In this document: in pieces, positions 16,216-24,735 of the stretch
Layout of the letters: every line of letters begins with the position of its first letter
Numbering within the stretch: position 1 is the stretch's first letter
Source: Burkholderia ubonensis
Lineage (GTDB): Bacteria > Pseudomonadota > Gammaproteobacteria > Burkholderiales > Burkholderiaceae
Direction of reading: 5' to 3'
Length of the DNA: 64,000 nucleotides
Assembly (NCBI RefSeq): GCF_902833085.1
Contig: NZ_CADFEB010000002.1
Coordinates: forward strand, 186,001-250,000
Notes under the pieces: generated by a model
What the model was told of the DNA's origin: nothing
The model's database searches: none
The model's input: the letters and a program-made list of their open reading frames with translations, nothing else
Position numbers and translations under genes: made by a program

Positions 16216-16905
<690 letters not shown>

Positions 16906-16965
16906 CGGCGAGTGTCGAGGGACATAAGGTAGAATAAGCACTATATTCAGAAGGAATTACCCAAC

Positions 16966-17169
16966 ATGGCTCGCATTACCGTCGAAGACTGCCTGAAGCA
17001 AATCCCGAACCGCTTCGAACTGGCGCTCGCCGCCACCTATCGCGCGCGGCAGCTCGCGCAAGGCCATACGCCGAAGATCGAAAGCCGCGACAAGCCGACG
17101 GTCGTCGCGCTGCGCGAGATCGCGGCAGGTCAGGTCGGCGTCGAGATGCTGAAGAAGGTGCCGGTCTAA
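16966..17169 (+). CDS. rpoZ: RNA polymerase omega subunit
   Basis: A 67-residue subunit beginning [20 protein letters not shown], the signature of omega, with YRARQLAQG and [11 protein letters not shown] further on. It helps beta-prime folding and assembly of RNA polymerase and, in E. coli, forms part of the first ppGpp site. The gene lies 60 bp after gmk and 65 bp before spoT. An A/T-rich stretch with TAGAAT (16930-16935) lies just upstream and could be a -10 element. Confidence 0.96.
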
Positions 17170-17234
17170 GGCGCACCGCTTTACTTCAGCCATGTAGTCC
17201 ACGCGCGCAACGATTGCTGACCGAGGAGGCGAAT

Positions 17235-19601
17235 ATGAGCACCACCCCATCGTCCGCCTCCGCGGATCAGACCACCGAAGCCACGGCACAATCGCCTGCG
17301 CGCCAGTACATCGACGCGGTCCTCGAACAGTCGTTCCGGCATCTGTTCGGGCCGACCGCCACTCCGGAGCAGCCGCGCAAGCACGGCGTCGTTTCGATCG
17401 CGAAACTGACCGCCGCGCTTGCCGAGTACCTGGCGCCGGAAGAAATCAAAGAGGTCAAGGCGGCGTTCCACTTCAGCGACGAAGCCCACCTCGGTCAATA
17501 TCGCCAGAGCGGCGAACCCTACATCACCCATCCTGTCGCCGTCGCGGAAATCTGCGCCGGCTGGAAGCTCGACGCGCAGGCGGTCATGGCCGCGCTGCTG
17601 CACGACGTGATGGAAGACCAGGGCGTGACCAAGAGCGAGCTCGCCGAGCGCTTCGGGCCGAAGGTCGCGGAGCTGGTCGACGGGCTGTCCAAGCTCGACA
17701 AGATGGAATTCCGCAGCCGCGAGGAAGCGCAGGCGGAAAACTTCCGCAAGATGCTGCTCGCGATGGCGCGCGACGTGCGGGTCATCCTCGTCAAGCTCGC
17801 CGATCGCCTGCACAACATGCGCACGCTCGGTGCGGTGCCGATGGAAAAGCGCCGCCGCGTCGCGCGCGAAACGCTCGACATCTATGCGCCGATCGCGCAC
17901 CGGCTTGGTCTGAACAATACCTATCGCGAGCTGCAGGACATGAGCTTCGCGAACTTCAACCCGCATCGCTACGCGACGCTCGAGAAGGCGGTGAAGGCCG
18001 CGCGCGGCAATCGCCGCGAGGTGATCAGCAAGATCCTCGAGGCCGCGCAGCGTGCGATGGTCGACGCGAAGATCGACGCCGAGATCACCGGCCGCGAAAA
18101 GACGATCTACAGCATCTACCGGAAGATGCGCGACAAGCAGCTGTCGTTCTCGCAGGTGCTCGACGTGTACGGCTTTCGCGTCGTCGTCGAGAATCCGCTC
18201 GACTGCTATACGTGCATCGGCGCGCTGCATGCGCTGTACAAGCCGGTGCCGGGCAAGTTCAAGGATTACATCGCGATCCCGAAGATCAACGGCTACCAGT
18301 CGCTGCACACGACTCTTGTCGGCCCGTTCGGCGCGCCGATCGAGTTCCAGGTGCGCACGCGCAAGATGCACGAGATCGCCGAGGCGGGCGTCGCCGCGCA
18401 CTGGCTGTACAAGAACGGCGGCGCGGATCTCAACGACGTGCAGAAGCGCGCGCACCAGTGGCTGAAGTCGCTGCTCGACATCCAGAGCGAGGCCGGCGAT
18501 TCGAGCGAATTCCTCGAGCACGTGAAGATCGACCTGTTCCCGGATGCGGTCTACGTGTTCACGCCGAAGTCGAAGATCATGGCGCTGCCGCGCGGCGCGA
18601 CGGCGCTCGATTTCGCGTATTCGATCCACAGCGATCTCGGCAACCAGTGCGTCGCCGTGAAGATCAACAACGAGCTGCTGCCGCTGCGCACCGAGCTGAA
18701 GAGCGGCGACATCGTCGAGGTGATCACCGCGCCGTATTCGAAGCCGAACCCCGCGTGGCTCGGCTTCGTGCGCACCGGCAAGGCGCGTTCGGCGATCCGT
18801 CACTACCTGAAGACGATGCGCCTGAACGAATCGGTGCAGCTCGGCGAGCGGCTCGTCGACCAGAGCCTGAAGGGCTACGGCCTCGCGCTCGCGGACGTCA
18901 CGCCGGAAGTGTGGGAAAAGCTCGTGCAGTGGACGGGCAACAAGAGTCGCCAGGAAATCTTCGCGGACATCGGCCTCGGCCGCCGCGTCGCCGCGGTGAT
19001 GGCCAAGCGCATCGAGGTGCTGATGAGCGGCCGCGACGCGGACGACGACCTGCCGAAGGCCGAGCGTCATGCCGCGCATCATGCGCCGCCGGTCGTGATC
19101 ACCGGCACCGAAGGGATGTCGGTGCAGTTGTCCGCGTGCTGCCGGCCGATTCCGGGTGACGCGATCATGGGCTACATCGGCATCGGTCTGGGGATGGCGA
19201 TTCATACGACCGATTGCCGCGTCGCGCAGCGCATCCACCGGCGCGATCCGGGCCGCTGGATCGACGTCGAATGGGCGCCGCAGCCGGGGCGCCTCTTTGA
19301 CGTCGCGGTAAAGGCGCTCGTGAAGAACACGAAGGGGATCTTCGCGCGCGTGGCGGCGGACATCACGTCGGCTGACGCGAACATCGTCCACATTGCGATG
19401 GACGAGGACCTCACGCACGAGTCGACGGTGCTGCGCTTCGTGATCCAGGTCAGCGACCGCGTCCACCTTGCGAACGTGATGCGGCGCGTGCGGACCAATC
19501 CGGACGTGATGCGGATCATGCGCGAGCGTTCGACCGAGGATGGTGCGCATGCGCGTCACGACGGCGGGATGCGGATCGAGCGCGAGCGGCAGGATTACTG
19601 A
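17235..19601 (+). CDS. spoT: Bifunctional (p)ppGpp synthetase/hydrolase
   Basis: A 788-residue RelA/SpoT enzyme that both makes and hydrolyses (p)ppGpp. The HD hydrolase domain is intact (LLHDVMEDQG, His123-Asp124, after YITHPVAVAEI), so hydrolase activity is expected. The synthetase domain follows (YGFRVVVENPLDCYTCIGAL, then YKPVPGKFKDYIAIPKINGY), then a TGS domain (VYVFTPKSKIMALPRGATAL), a zinc-finger/helical part with SACCRPIPGD, and a C-terminal ACT domain. The ATG at 17235 has GAGGAGG eight bases upstream, which rules out the upstream TTG. It closes the gmk-rpoZ-spoT block. Confidence 0.95.
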   Translation: MSTTPSSASADQTTEATAQSPARQYIDAVLEQSFRHLFGPTATPEQPRKHGVVSIAKLTAALAEYLAPEEIKEVKAAFHFSDEAHLGQYRQSGEPYITHPVAVAEICAGWKLDAQAVMAALLHDVMEDQGVTKSELAERFGPKVAELVDGLSKLDKMEFRSREEAQAENFRKMLLAMARDVRVILVKLADRLHNMRTLGAVPMEKRRRVARETLDIYAPIAHRLGLNNTYRELQDMSFANFNPHRYATLEKAVKAARGNRREVISKILEAAQRAMVDAKIDAEITGREKTIYSIYRKMRDKQLSFSQVLDVYGFRVVVENPLDCYTCIGALHALYKPVPGKFKDYIAIPKINGYQSLHTTLVGPFGAPIEFQVRTRKMHEIAEAGVAAHWLYKNGGADLNDVQKRAHQWLKSLLDIQSEAGDSSEFLEHVKIDLFPDAVYVFTPKSKIMALPRGATALDFAYSIHSDLGNQCVAVKINNELLPLRTELKSGDIVEVITAPYSKPNPAWLGFVRTGKARSAIRHYLKTMRLNESVQLGERLVDQSLKGYGLALADVTPEVWEKLVQWTGNKSRQEIFADIGLGRRVAAVMAKRIEVLMSGRDADDDLPKAERHAAHHAPPVVITGTEGMSVQLSACCRPIPGDAIMGYIGIGLGMAIHTTDCRVAQRIHRRDPGRWIDVEWAPQPGRLFDVAVKALVKNTKGIFARVAADITSADANIVHIAMDEDLTHESTVLRFVIQVSDRVHLANVMRRVRTNPDVMRIMRERSTEDGAHARHDGGMRIERERQDY

Positions 19602-19628
19602 CGCGCGAACGCTCACGCAAGCGATGCG

Positions 19629-19657
19629 ACGGCGGCCTCGGGCCGCCGTTCTTGTTT
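19629..19657 (+). terminator. Terminator after spoT
   Basis: The nine-base stem ACGGCGGCC/GGCCGCCGT (19629-19637 and 19641-19649) with a short loop is followed by TCTTGTTT. It lies 28 bp after the spoT stop. Confidence 0.75.
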
Positions 19658-19720
19658 GTGCGTCGGCGATTTGATCCGGATTCGAATCGGCGCGGTGAGA
19701 TCGAGCAGGGAAGGGGCAAA

Positions 19721-19750
19721 GAAAAAGGGCCTTCCCGGAGGAAGGCCCTT
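19721..19750 (-). terminator. Terminator after the tRNA-Arg array
   Basis: On the minus strand, a ten-base stem AAGGGCCTTC/GAAGGCCCTT (19741-19750 with 19725-19734) is followed by a T-rich run (reverse of GAAAAA at 19721-19726). It ends transcription of the three tRNA-Arg genes. Imperfect copies of the same hairpin occur in both tRNA spacers. Confidence 0.75.
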
Positions 19751-19756
19751 CTGAAG

Positions 19757-19833
19757 TGGCGCGGCTGGCAGGATTCGAACCCACGACCCCTTGGTTCGTA
19801 GCCAAGTACTCTATCCAACTGAGCTACAGCCGC
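19757..19833 (-). tRNA. tRNA-Arg (anticodon ACG), copy 3 of 3
   Basis: The minus strand reads GCGGCTGTAGCTCAGTTGG at the 5' end, anticodon loop CTACGAA (ACG), T-arm GGGTTCGAATCC, and encoded CCA at the end (19757-19759). It is 77 nt long and identical by eye to the next two copies. Modification of A34 to inosine lets ACG read CGU, CGC and CGA. Confidence 0.96.
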
Positions 19834-19893
19834 ACGCAAAGCGGTACTACTTCAACTGTCGGAACCTTCTACGGTGGGAAGGCCCCCAAAAAG

Positions 19894-19970
19894 TGGCGCG
19901 GCTGGCAGGATTCGAACCCACGACCCCTTGGTTCGTAGCCAAGTACTCTATCCAACTGAGCTACAGCCGC
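19894..19970 (-). tRNA. tRNA-Arg (anticodon ACG), copy 2 of 3
   Basis: Same 77-nt sequence as its neighbours, with anticodon ACG and encoded CCA. It is separated by 60-61 bp from each neighbour. Each spacer keeps a degenerate GGCCTTC hairpin. Confidence 0.96.
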
Positions 19971-20031
19971 ACGCAAAACGATACTACTTCAAACTGACAG
20001 GGCCTTCGGTACGGAAGGCCCTTGAATTAGG

Positions 20032-20108
20032 TGGCGCGGCTGGCAGGATTCGAACCCACGACCCCTTGGTTCGTAGCCAAGTACTCTATCCAACTGAGCT
20101 ACAGCCGC
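20032..20108 (-). tRNA. tRNA-Arg (anticodon ACG), copy 1 of 3
   Basis: First transcribed copy of the array, 77 nt with encoded CCA and anticodon ACG. The common promoter should lie in 20109-20230, where an A/T-rich patch (GGGATTATAGCAGG and TTATTCGCAAATTG) precedes greB on the other strand. Confidence 0.96.
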
Positions 20109-20239
20109 ACGCAGAAGAGGGATTATAGCAGGGTCGCGTAAAAAGTGAAGCCTTATTCGCAAATTGTTGGACATGGGCTCGTCGGCCGGCCCATCGTGTA
20201 CCCTTGAAATATCCGCAATCCACGTTTGAACATTGCATC

Positions 20240-20803
20240 ATGAACAAGGCGTTTGTCAAAGAGTCGGACGGCGACGACGACGATCTCGACCAGGCCCAGA
20301 CGGCGATCCCGGCGGGTTCGAAGAATTACATCACGCCCGCGGGGCACAAGCGCCTCAGGGACGAACTGCTGAACCTGATCGACGCCGAGCGGCCCGAAGT
20401 CGTGCGGCTCGTGTCGTGGGCGGCATCGAACGGCGACCGCTCCGAGAACGGCGACTACATCTACGGCAAGCGGCGGTTGCGAGAAATCGATCGGCGCATC
20501 CGTTTCCTGACGAAGCGGCTCGACATCGCCGAGGTGGTCGACGCGAGCCGGCAGGAGAACACCGACCAGGTGTTCTTCGGTGCGACGGTCGACTATGCGA
20601 CGCCGGACGGTGAGGAGCACACGATCACGATCGTCGGCATCGACGAGGTCGATCTCGACCACGGTCATGTGAGCTGGATCTCGCCTGTCGCGCGCGCGCT
20701 GCTGAAGGCGAAGATCGGCGACACCGTCACGCTGATGACGCCCGCCGGCCCGCAGCCGATCGATGTGCTCGACGTGCACTACCCGGAGCCGGGCGCGGCT
20801 TGA
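20240..20803 (+). CDS. greB: Transcript cleavage factor GreB
   Basis: A 187-residue factor that enters the RNA polymerase secondary channel and stimulates cleavage of backtracked RNA. The protein has ITPAGHKRLRDELLNLIDAE (coiled-coil start), the basic patch and tip region SWAASNGDRSENGDYIYGKR with the catalytic acidic residues, then the GreA/GreB C-terminal domain ending PQPIDVLDVHYPEP. The SENGDYIYGKRRLREIDRR sequence marks GreB rather than GreA. The ATG at 20240 gives MNKAFVKESDGDDDDLDQAQ; an unusual Asp-rich stretch precedes the fold. An upstream in-frame start (20204) is less likely. Confidence 0.93.
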   Translation: MNKAFVKESDGDDDDLDQAQTAIPAGSKNYITPAGHKRLRDELLNLIDAERPEVVRLVSWAASNGDRSENGDYIYGKRRLREIDRRIRFLTKRLDIAEVVDASRQENTDQVFFGATVDYATPDGEEHTITIVGIDEVDLDHGHVSWISPVARALLKAKIGDTVTLMTPAGPQPIDVLDVHYPEPGAA

Positions 20804-20826
20804 GCGCGTCTGCGCTGTCGCACAGC

Positions 20827-20854
20827 GAAAAAAAGCGCCCCGGCTGGGGCGCTT
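20827..20854 (-). terminator. Terminator between greB and the porin (strong on the minus strand)
   Basis: The stem AGCGCCCC/GGGGCGCT with short loop is followed on the minus strand by seven T residues (reverse of 20828-20834), a strong signal for the porin gene. On the plus strand the stem is followed by TCGTC only, so it is weaker for greB. Confidence 0.8.
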
Positions 20855-20888
20855 CGTCATGCTGCGGCTGGCAAGCGTACGACGACGC

Positions 20889-22034
20889 TCAGAAGCGGTG
20901 GCGCAAGCCGGCCGTGACCGCGACCTGCTTGTTGTTCGATGAAGCCGTGCCGAGTCCATTGATGTTCGCGTGGAGCGGCAGGCCATCCGAATTGACCTTC
21001 TGGTATTCGCCCTGCAGATAGACGTCGGTGCGCTTCGACAGCGCATAGGCGGCCTGCAGGTTGATCTGGTGCCAGTTCGGCGACTGGCCCACGACGCGGC
21101 CGTCGGTGTACGTGTATGAACCGGCGAGCGACAGTGCCGGCGTCAGCGCATAGCGGCCGTTGATTTCATAATTGTTGAAGCGAGTACCGCCCGACAGGCC
21201 CGTGATGCCGCCCGACACGCCCGATTGGCCGGCGCTGATCGCGACGCTGTCGGTCAGGCGCGTCTGCGTGAACACGAAGCCGACCGTTGCCGGGCCGAAC
21301 GAGTAGTTCAGGCCCGCGCCCCAGGTGCGCTGACGGCTGGCCGCGAACGTCCAGTCGCCCGCGACTGCGCCGGGATCGCCGACCGCCTGCGCCAGTCCGT
21401 TCACGTTGTTGTTCAACTGCATGTACGCGGCCGCGACGTTGAAGCCCATGAAGTTGTACGACGCGCCGACGCTGTACGCGCGGTTGTTCGCGAAATTGCT
21501 CGAATTCGAGAATCCGTACAACGCGCCGAATTTCAGGCCGTTATAGTCCGCGCTCTGGTATTTGACCGCGTTGTTGATCCGAAACGAGTTGTTCAGGTTG
21601 TCGTTGTCGAACGGGTGCGCGAACTGGGTGCCGCCGTATTGCGTGCCGGTCAGCGACAGCGGGCCGAGATAATCGACGACGCTGTCGTACTGGCGGCCCA
21701 GCGTGACCGAACCGTACACGTTGTGCGAGAGCCCGACGAATGCCTGACGGCCGAATTCGCGGCCGTTCTGCTTGAGCGTGCCGTTATTGATGCCGAAGCC
21801 GTTTTCCAACGTGAAGATCGCTTTCAGGCCGCCGCCGAGATCCTCGGCGCCGCGCAGGCCCCAGCGGCTGCCGTTGACCGAGCCGGTCGATTGCTGCCAC
21901 GCGCTGTGGCCGCCCTGGTTATTCGTGTAGGTGATGCCGGCGTCGATCAGGCCGTACAGCGTGACGCTGCTTTGTGCGTGCGCGGCGGTCGCGAACACGC
22001 CAGACAGTGCTGCAACAATCAGGGTCTTTTTCAT
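20889..22034 (-). CDS. Gram-negative general porin (OmpC/OpcP type)
   Basis: A 381-residue outer-membrane trimeric porin for passive diffusion of small hydrophilic solutes. The signal peptide MKKTLIVAALSGVFATAAHA is cleaved before QSSVTLYGLIDAG, the usual mature start in Burkholderia. Beta strands with alternating aromatic residues run throughout, including the eyelet-loop segment GRQYDSVVDYLGP. The protein ends in AVTAGLRHRF, with the terminal Phe needed for BAM recognition. It is a single gene with its own terminator. Substrate preference cannot be read from the sequence. Confidence 0.93.
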   Translation of the reverse strand: MKKTLIVAALSGVFATAAHAQSSVTLYGLIDAGITYTNNQGGHSAWQQSTGSVNGSRWGLRGAEDLGGGLKAIFTLENGFGINNGTLKQNGREFGRQAFVGLSHNVYGSVTLGRQYDSVVDYLGPLSLTGTQYGGTQFAHPFDNDNLNNSFRINNAVKYQSADYNGLKFGALYGFSNSSNFANNRAYSVGASYNFMGFNVAAAYMQLNNNVNGLAQAVGDPGAVAGDWTFAASRQRTWGAGLNYSFGPATVGFVFTQTRLTDSVAISAGQSGVSGGITGLSGGTRFNNYEINGRYALTPALSLAGSYTYTDGRVVGQSPNWHQINLQAAYALSKRTDVYLQGEYQKVNSDGLPLHANINGLGTASSNNKQVAVTAGLRHRF

Positions 22035-22422
22035 TGATTTGTCTCCAAACCGGATGATGGGAAGCGAACCTGTTGCTGGCCCCGGCGTGGCGCGCGGTTA
22101 GTGCGCTGGCGCCGGACGGGCTTGATACCCCTTGTCTCAAAATTCAATTTCAGTGTAAGGAGCGGCTCCGAGCGGGGAGGGGGACACTTTAAGCAATACT
22201 GTATTTTGAATTTGGCAATGATGGGCGGATGGCTCGAAAGCCCTGTCCATCAAGGGTTTGCTGCAACGCCGCGAGAATTCGGTGTGACAAGTGAGCGCAG
22301 CGGGGCGTTGCGCGGCCGCGACAGGCGGCTATCCGGCGACGCCTATTGCACGAGCGTCATTATTGTCGCTTCGGCAATAGAGGTTTGTGCGGAGCATGGA
22401 TAATGAAAGGATGTTATGTCGT
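22035..22422. other. Intergenic region upstream of the porin; no gene supported
   Basis: No convincing coding frame is present. The part nearest the porin holds its leader and promoter region; A/T-rich patches (AATTCAATTTCAG near 22140-22155 and CAATACTGTATTTTGAATTT near 22193-22214) are the best candidates for promoter or OmpR-type regulatory sites. The right end carries the TATACT box of the candidate sRNA. Confidence 0.4.
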
Positions 22423-22428
22423 TATACT
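22423..22428 (+). promoter_or_regulatory. Candidate -10 element (TATACT) of an sRNA
   Basis: TATACT matches the sigma-70 -10 consensus in five of six positions and lies seven to eight bases before the first hairpin of the candidate sRNA. The -35 region 17 bp upstream (ATAATG, 22400-22405) is poor, so an activator may be needed if the promoter is real. Confidence 0.4.
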
Positions 22429-22434
22429 GCGATC

Positions 22435-22518
22435 TCTGCTTTCCGAAGCAGACTTTTTCGTTGACGGAAAAGATCTCCAAACCTTTGTCGGCGCGACTTT
22501 CCAGTCGCGCTTTTTTTT
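22435..22518 (+). ncRNA. Candidate small RNA with three hairpins and a strong terminator
   Basis: Starting about seven bases after TATACT, the sequence folds into CTGCTT-TCCG-AAGCAG (22436-22451), then a TTTTTCG-TTGA-CGGAAAA hairpin. An unpaired stretch AGATCTCCAAACCTTTG follows, then an intrinsic terminator: stem GCGCGAC/GTCGCGC (22491-22497 and 22504-22510) and eight T residues. The terminator works only on the plus strand, yet no plus-strand gene ends here, so a short independent transcript of about 83 nt is the simplest reading. The layout resembles Hfq-binding sRNAs. I do not recognise a named RNA. Confidence 0.5.
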
Positions 22519-22536
22519 CGCCCGTCGGCTTCGCTT

Positions 22537-22803
22537 CTATTGTTCGTACCAGCGGCGCCTGCGCCTGCGCGGCGGCGGCGCGTCCTTGGCTTCGGCGGGC
22601 GGCGGCGTGTACGTCCAGTCTTCCATTACGTAATGACGCGCATCGAGCGGTGACGCCAGCAGGTTCTGCCAGTGGTCGCCATGCCAGGTCGTATCGAATT
22701 CGGCCTCGCAAGGCTGTTCACGTGCAGGGTCGGCAAGTGCGCGGGACTTCCGGCGAACGCGGCCGAGCCGGCTCGCGAAGCGCTTGATTCCGTCCAGCCA
22801 CAT
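22537..22803 (-). CDS. Conserved hypothetical protein, 88 aa, basic C terminus
   Basis: The protein begins MWLDGIKRFASRLGRVRRKS and is soluble. It has an aromatic middle section (FDTTWHGDHWQNLL) and ends APPPRRRRRRWYEQ, a run of six Arg that could contact nucleic acid or membrane phospholipid (inference only). The ATG at 22803 fits; the reading is open and base composition is normal. It is convergent with the candidate sRNA, whose terminator is 19 bp past its stop. I recognise no named family. Confidence 0.6.
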   Translation of the reverse strand: MWLDGIKRFASRLGRVRRKSRALADPAREQPCEAEFDTTWHGDHWQNLLASPLDARHYVMEDWTYTPPPAEAKDAPPPRRRRRRWYEQ

Positions 22804-23196
22804 GACTTTCTCCGTTGCGTCGGTGTGGCTTCAGCATCGCAACGTCGTTCGCAATTTGCAACCCGTGGAAATACCGAGCATTTTACCGATGCGATTCGAC
22901 CCCGGTAGGTTTTTCTCCGCGCGGATTATCGGTGAATCGTGCCCGGTAACAATGACGGAGTTTGATGCGAAATTTATTCGCAGAAACGCATCGGGGTACC
23001 GATTCCATTGGCAATGGCGGTTTTTTATAAAGCGTCCAATAAAAATCCACTTGACGCACCTGGATTTTCCAATTTATAAAGTCAGCACTCCGTCCTCCGG
23101 GCGGCGTATGTAGCTGAAATCAGATGCGACGCTTCGGATTTCGGGAAACGGCTATAAAAATAGCTATTTTGATCAAATCGAGTGGGGAACGAAGGT
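22804..23196. other. AT-rich leader region of the cold-shock gene; no gene seen
   Basis: This 393-bp stretch separates the divergent 88-residue protein gene and the cold-shock gene. Its right two-thirds are strikingly AT-rich for this genome (for example TTTTTTATAAAGCG near 23020 and AAATAGCTATTTTGATC near 23157-23173, which is partly palindromic). Cold-shock genes usually have long structured 5' leaders; this region is the likely promoter and leader. No coding frame is supported. Confidence 0.45.
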
Positions 23197-23400
23197 ATGG
23201 ATACCGGTATCGTGAAATGGTTTAACGATGCTAAAGGTTTCGGTTTTATCACGTCAGACAATGGCGGTGAGGATCTGTTTGCGCACTTTTCCGAAATCAA
23301 GATGGATGGCTTCAAAACGCTGAAGGAAAATCAGCGTGTTTCCTTTGACGTGAAAGTCGGGCCGAAAGGCAAGCAGGCTGCGAATATCCAGGCGATCTGA
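23197..23400 (+). CDS. Cold-shock domain protein (CspA family)
   Basis: A 67-residue single-stranded nucleic-acid-binding OB-fold protein starting [20 protein letters not shown]. It contains RNP1 (KGFGFIT) and RNP2 (DLFAHF) and ends [13 protein letters not shown]. It acts as an RNA chaperone. The ATG at 23197 is used because family members start at this point; an ATG at 23182 would add five residues. Codon use and GC content are lower than the neighbours, as usual for csp genes. A long AT-rich leader and a strong terminator flank it, so it is monocistronic. Confidence 0.95.
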   Translation: MDTGIVKWFNDAKGFGFITSDNGGEDLFAHFSEIKMDGFKTLKENQRVSFDVKVGPKGKQAANIQAI

Positions 23401-23427
23401 CGCGCTACGCATTGCCGATCACGTCCG

Positions 23428-23454
23428 AGCCCCCGCTTCGTCGGGGGCTTTTTG
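23428..23454 (+). terminator. Terminator of the cold-shock gene
   Basis: The stem AGCCCCC/GGGGGCT with a GCTTCGTC loop is followed by TTTTTGC (23428-23454). It lies 27 bp after the stop. Confidence 0.85.
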
Positions 23455-23548
23455 CTTTCGGGCGCGCAATCGGCGTGCATGGGCTCAGGCTGGCCGCGGA
23501 CGGGCCTGCCGGTGCATACTCACGGAAGCGTCGCTTTCCTGTTCATTC

Positions 23549-24682
23549 ATGTCCGATTCCCGTTCGACCGATCCCGCCTGCGAGCAACCTCTCGTCTTCG
23601 TCGACCTCGAAACCACCGGCGGCTCGTCTGCCGAGCACCGCATCACCGAAATCGGCGTGGTCGAAATCGGCCCGCTCGGTGTGTCGACCTGGACCTCGCT
23701 CGTCAATCCCGGGCAGCCGATTCCTCCGTTCATTCAGCAGCTGACCGGCATTTCGGATGCGATGGTGCGCGAAGCACCGTCGTTCGCCTCGCTCGCGCCC
23801 GCGCTGTTCGAGCGGCTCGAAGGCAAGCTGTTCGTCGCGCACAACGCCAGCTTCGACCGCGGATTCCTCCGCGCCGAGTTCGAGCGCATCGGGTTGGCAT
23901 TCAATCCCGACGTTCTGTGCACCGTACGCCTGTCGCGCGCGCTGTTCCCGCGCGAATCGCGGCACGGGCTCGACGCGCTGATCCAGCGGCACGGACTCGT
24001 GCCGTCCGCCCGGCACCGCGCGCTCGCGGATGCCGACCTGCTGTGGCAGTTCTGGCGTCAACTGCACGAGACCGTGCCGCTCGAGCGGTTACGCGACCAG
24101 ATCACCCGCACGACACGCCATTTCCGTCTGGCAGGCGGACTGACCGAGGCGTGGCTCGACACCGCGCCGGCGGGATGCGGCGCTTATGCGTTGTTCGGCG
24201 AAGCGGACGAACCGCTCTACGTCGGGCGCAGCGTGCGGGTGCGGCAGCGGCTGCGTGCGCTGCTGACCGGCGAGCGGCGCTCGTCGAAGGAACTGCGGCT
24301 CGCCCAGCAGGTGCGGCGCATCGAGTGGCGGGAGACCGGTAACGAACTCGGCGCGATGCTCGCCGAAGCGCAGTGGATTGCGCGGTTGCGTCCGACATTC
24401 AATCGTCGTCCGGCAGACGCGGCGCGCGCGGGTGCGGCGGCGCCCTGGCCGTTCGACGGTGCGGTCGTGTTCGAGGCGCACGGCGAGCGCCGGCTGTTCC
24501 ACGTGATCGAAGGCTGGCGCTACCTCGGCGTGGTCGAGACGCTCGACGCAGCCGCGCGGCTGGTCGTCGACGAAACGGCCGGGACGTTCGAGCCCTTTAC
24601 CTATCGCCTGCTGCAGACGCACCTCGCGCGCGGCCTGCAGCTGATTCCACTGGCCGCGCTCGCGCTCGCGCCTGCGGGTTAG
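23549..24682 (+). CDS. DEDDh 3'-5' exonuclease fused to a GIY-YIG domain
   Basis: A 377-residue fusion. The N-terminal half is a DnaQ-like exonuclease: Exo I LVFVDLETTG (Asp19, Glu21), Exo II HNASFDRGFL and Exo III HRALADADLLW, a complete DEDDh set. From about residue 205 a GIY-YIG nuclease-like domain follows (GAYALFGEADEPLYVGRSVR, then MLAEAQWIARLRPTFNRR), similar to UvrC and Cho. The same architecture occurs in proteins annotated as DNA polymerase III epsilon-like in proteobacteria; the GIY-YIG portion suggests a nucleotide-excision-repair role. The first Gly of GIY is kept but Ile is Ala. Confidence 0.9.
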   Translation: MSDSRSTDPACEQPLVFVDLETTGGSSAEHRITEIGVVEIGPLGVSTWTSLVNPGQPIPPFIQQLTGISDAMVREAPSFASLAPALFERLEGKLFVAHNASFDRGFLRAEFERIGLAFNPDVLCTVRLSRALFPRESRHGLDALIQRHGLVPSARHRALADADLLWQFWRQLHETVPLERLRDQITRTTRHFRLAGGLTEAWLDTAPAGCGAYALFGEADEPLYVGRSVRVRQRLRALLTGERRSSKELRLAQQVRRIEWRETGNELGAMLAEAQWIARLRPTFNRRPADAARAGAAAPWPFDGAVVFEAHGERRLFHVIEGWRYLGVVETLDAAARLVVDETAGTFEPFTYRLLQTHLARGLQLIPLAALALAPAG

Positions 24683-24735
24683 GGCGCGGCGCGCGCCGTG
24701 ACCGGTCCCGGCCGGCGCAAGCGCTGCGTGACGCG

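Noticed and set aside
19756..20128. Open frames reading GAAGRIRTHDPLVRSQVLYP and similar across the tRNA-Arg genes
   Set aside because: They are antisense translations of the tRNA-Arg sequence, repeated because the tRNA is repeated. This is a well-known false protein.
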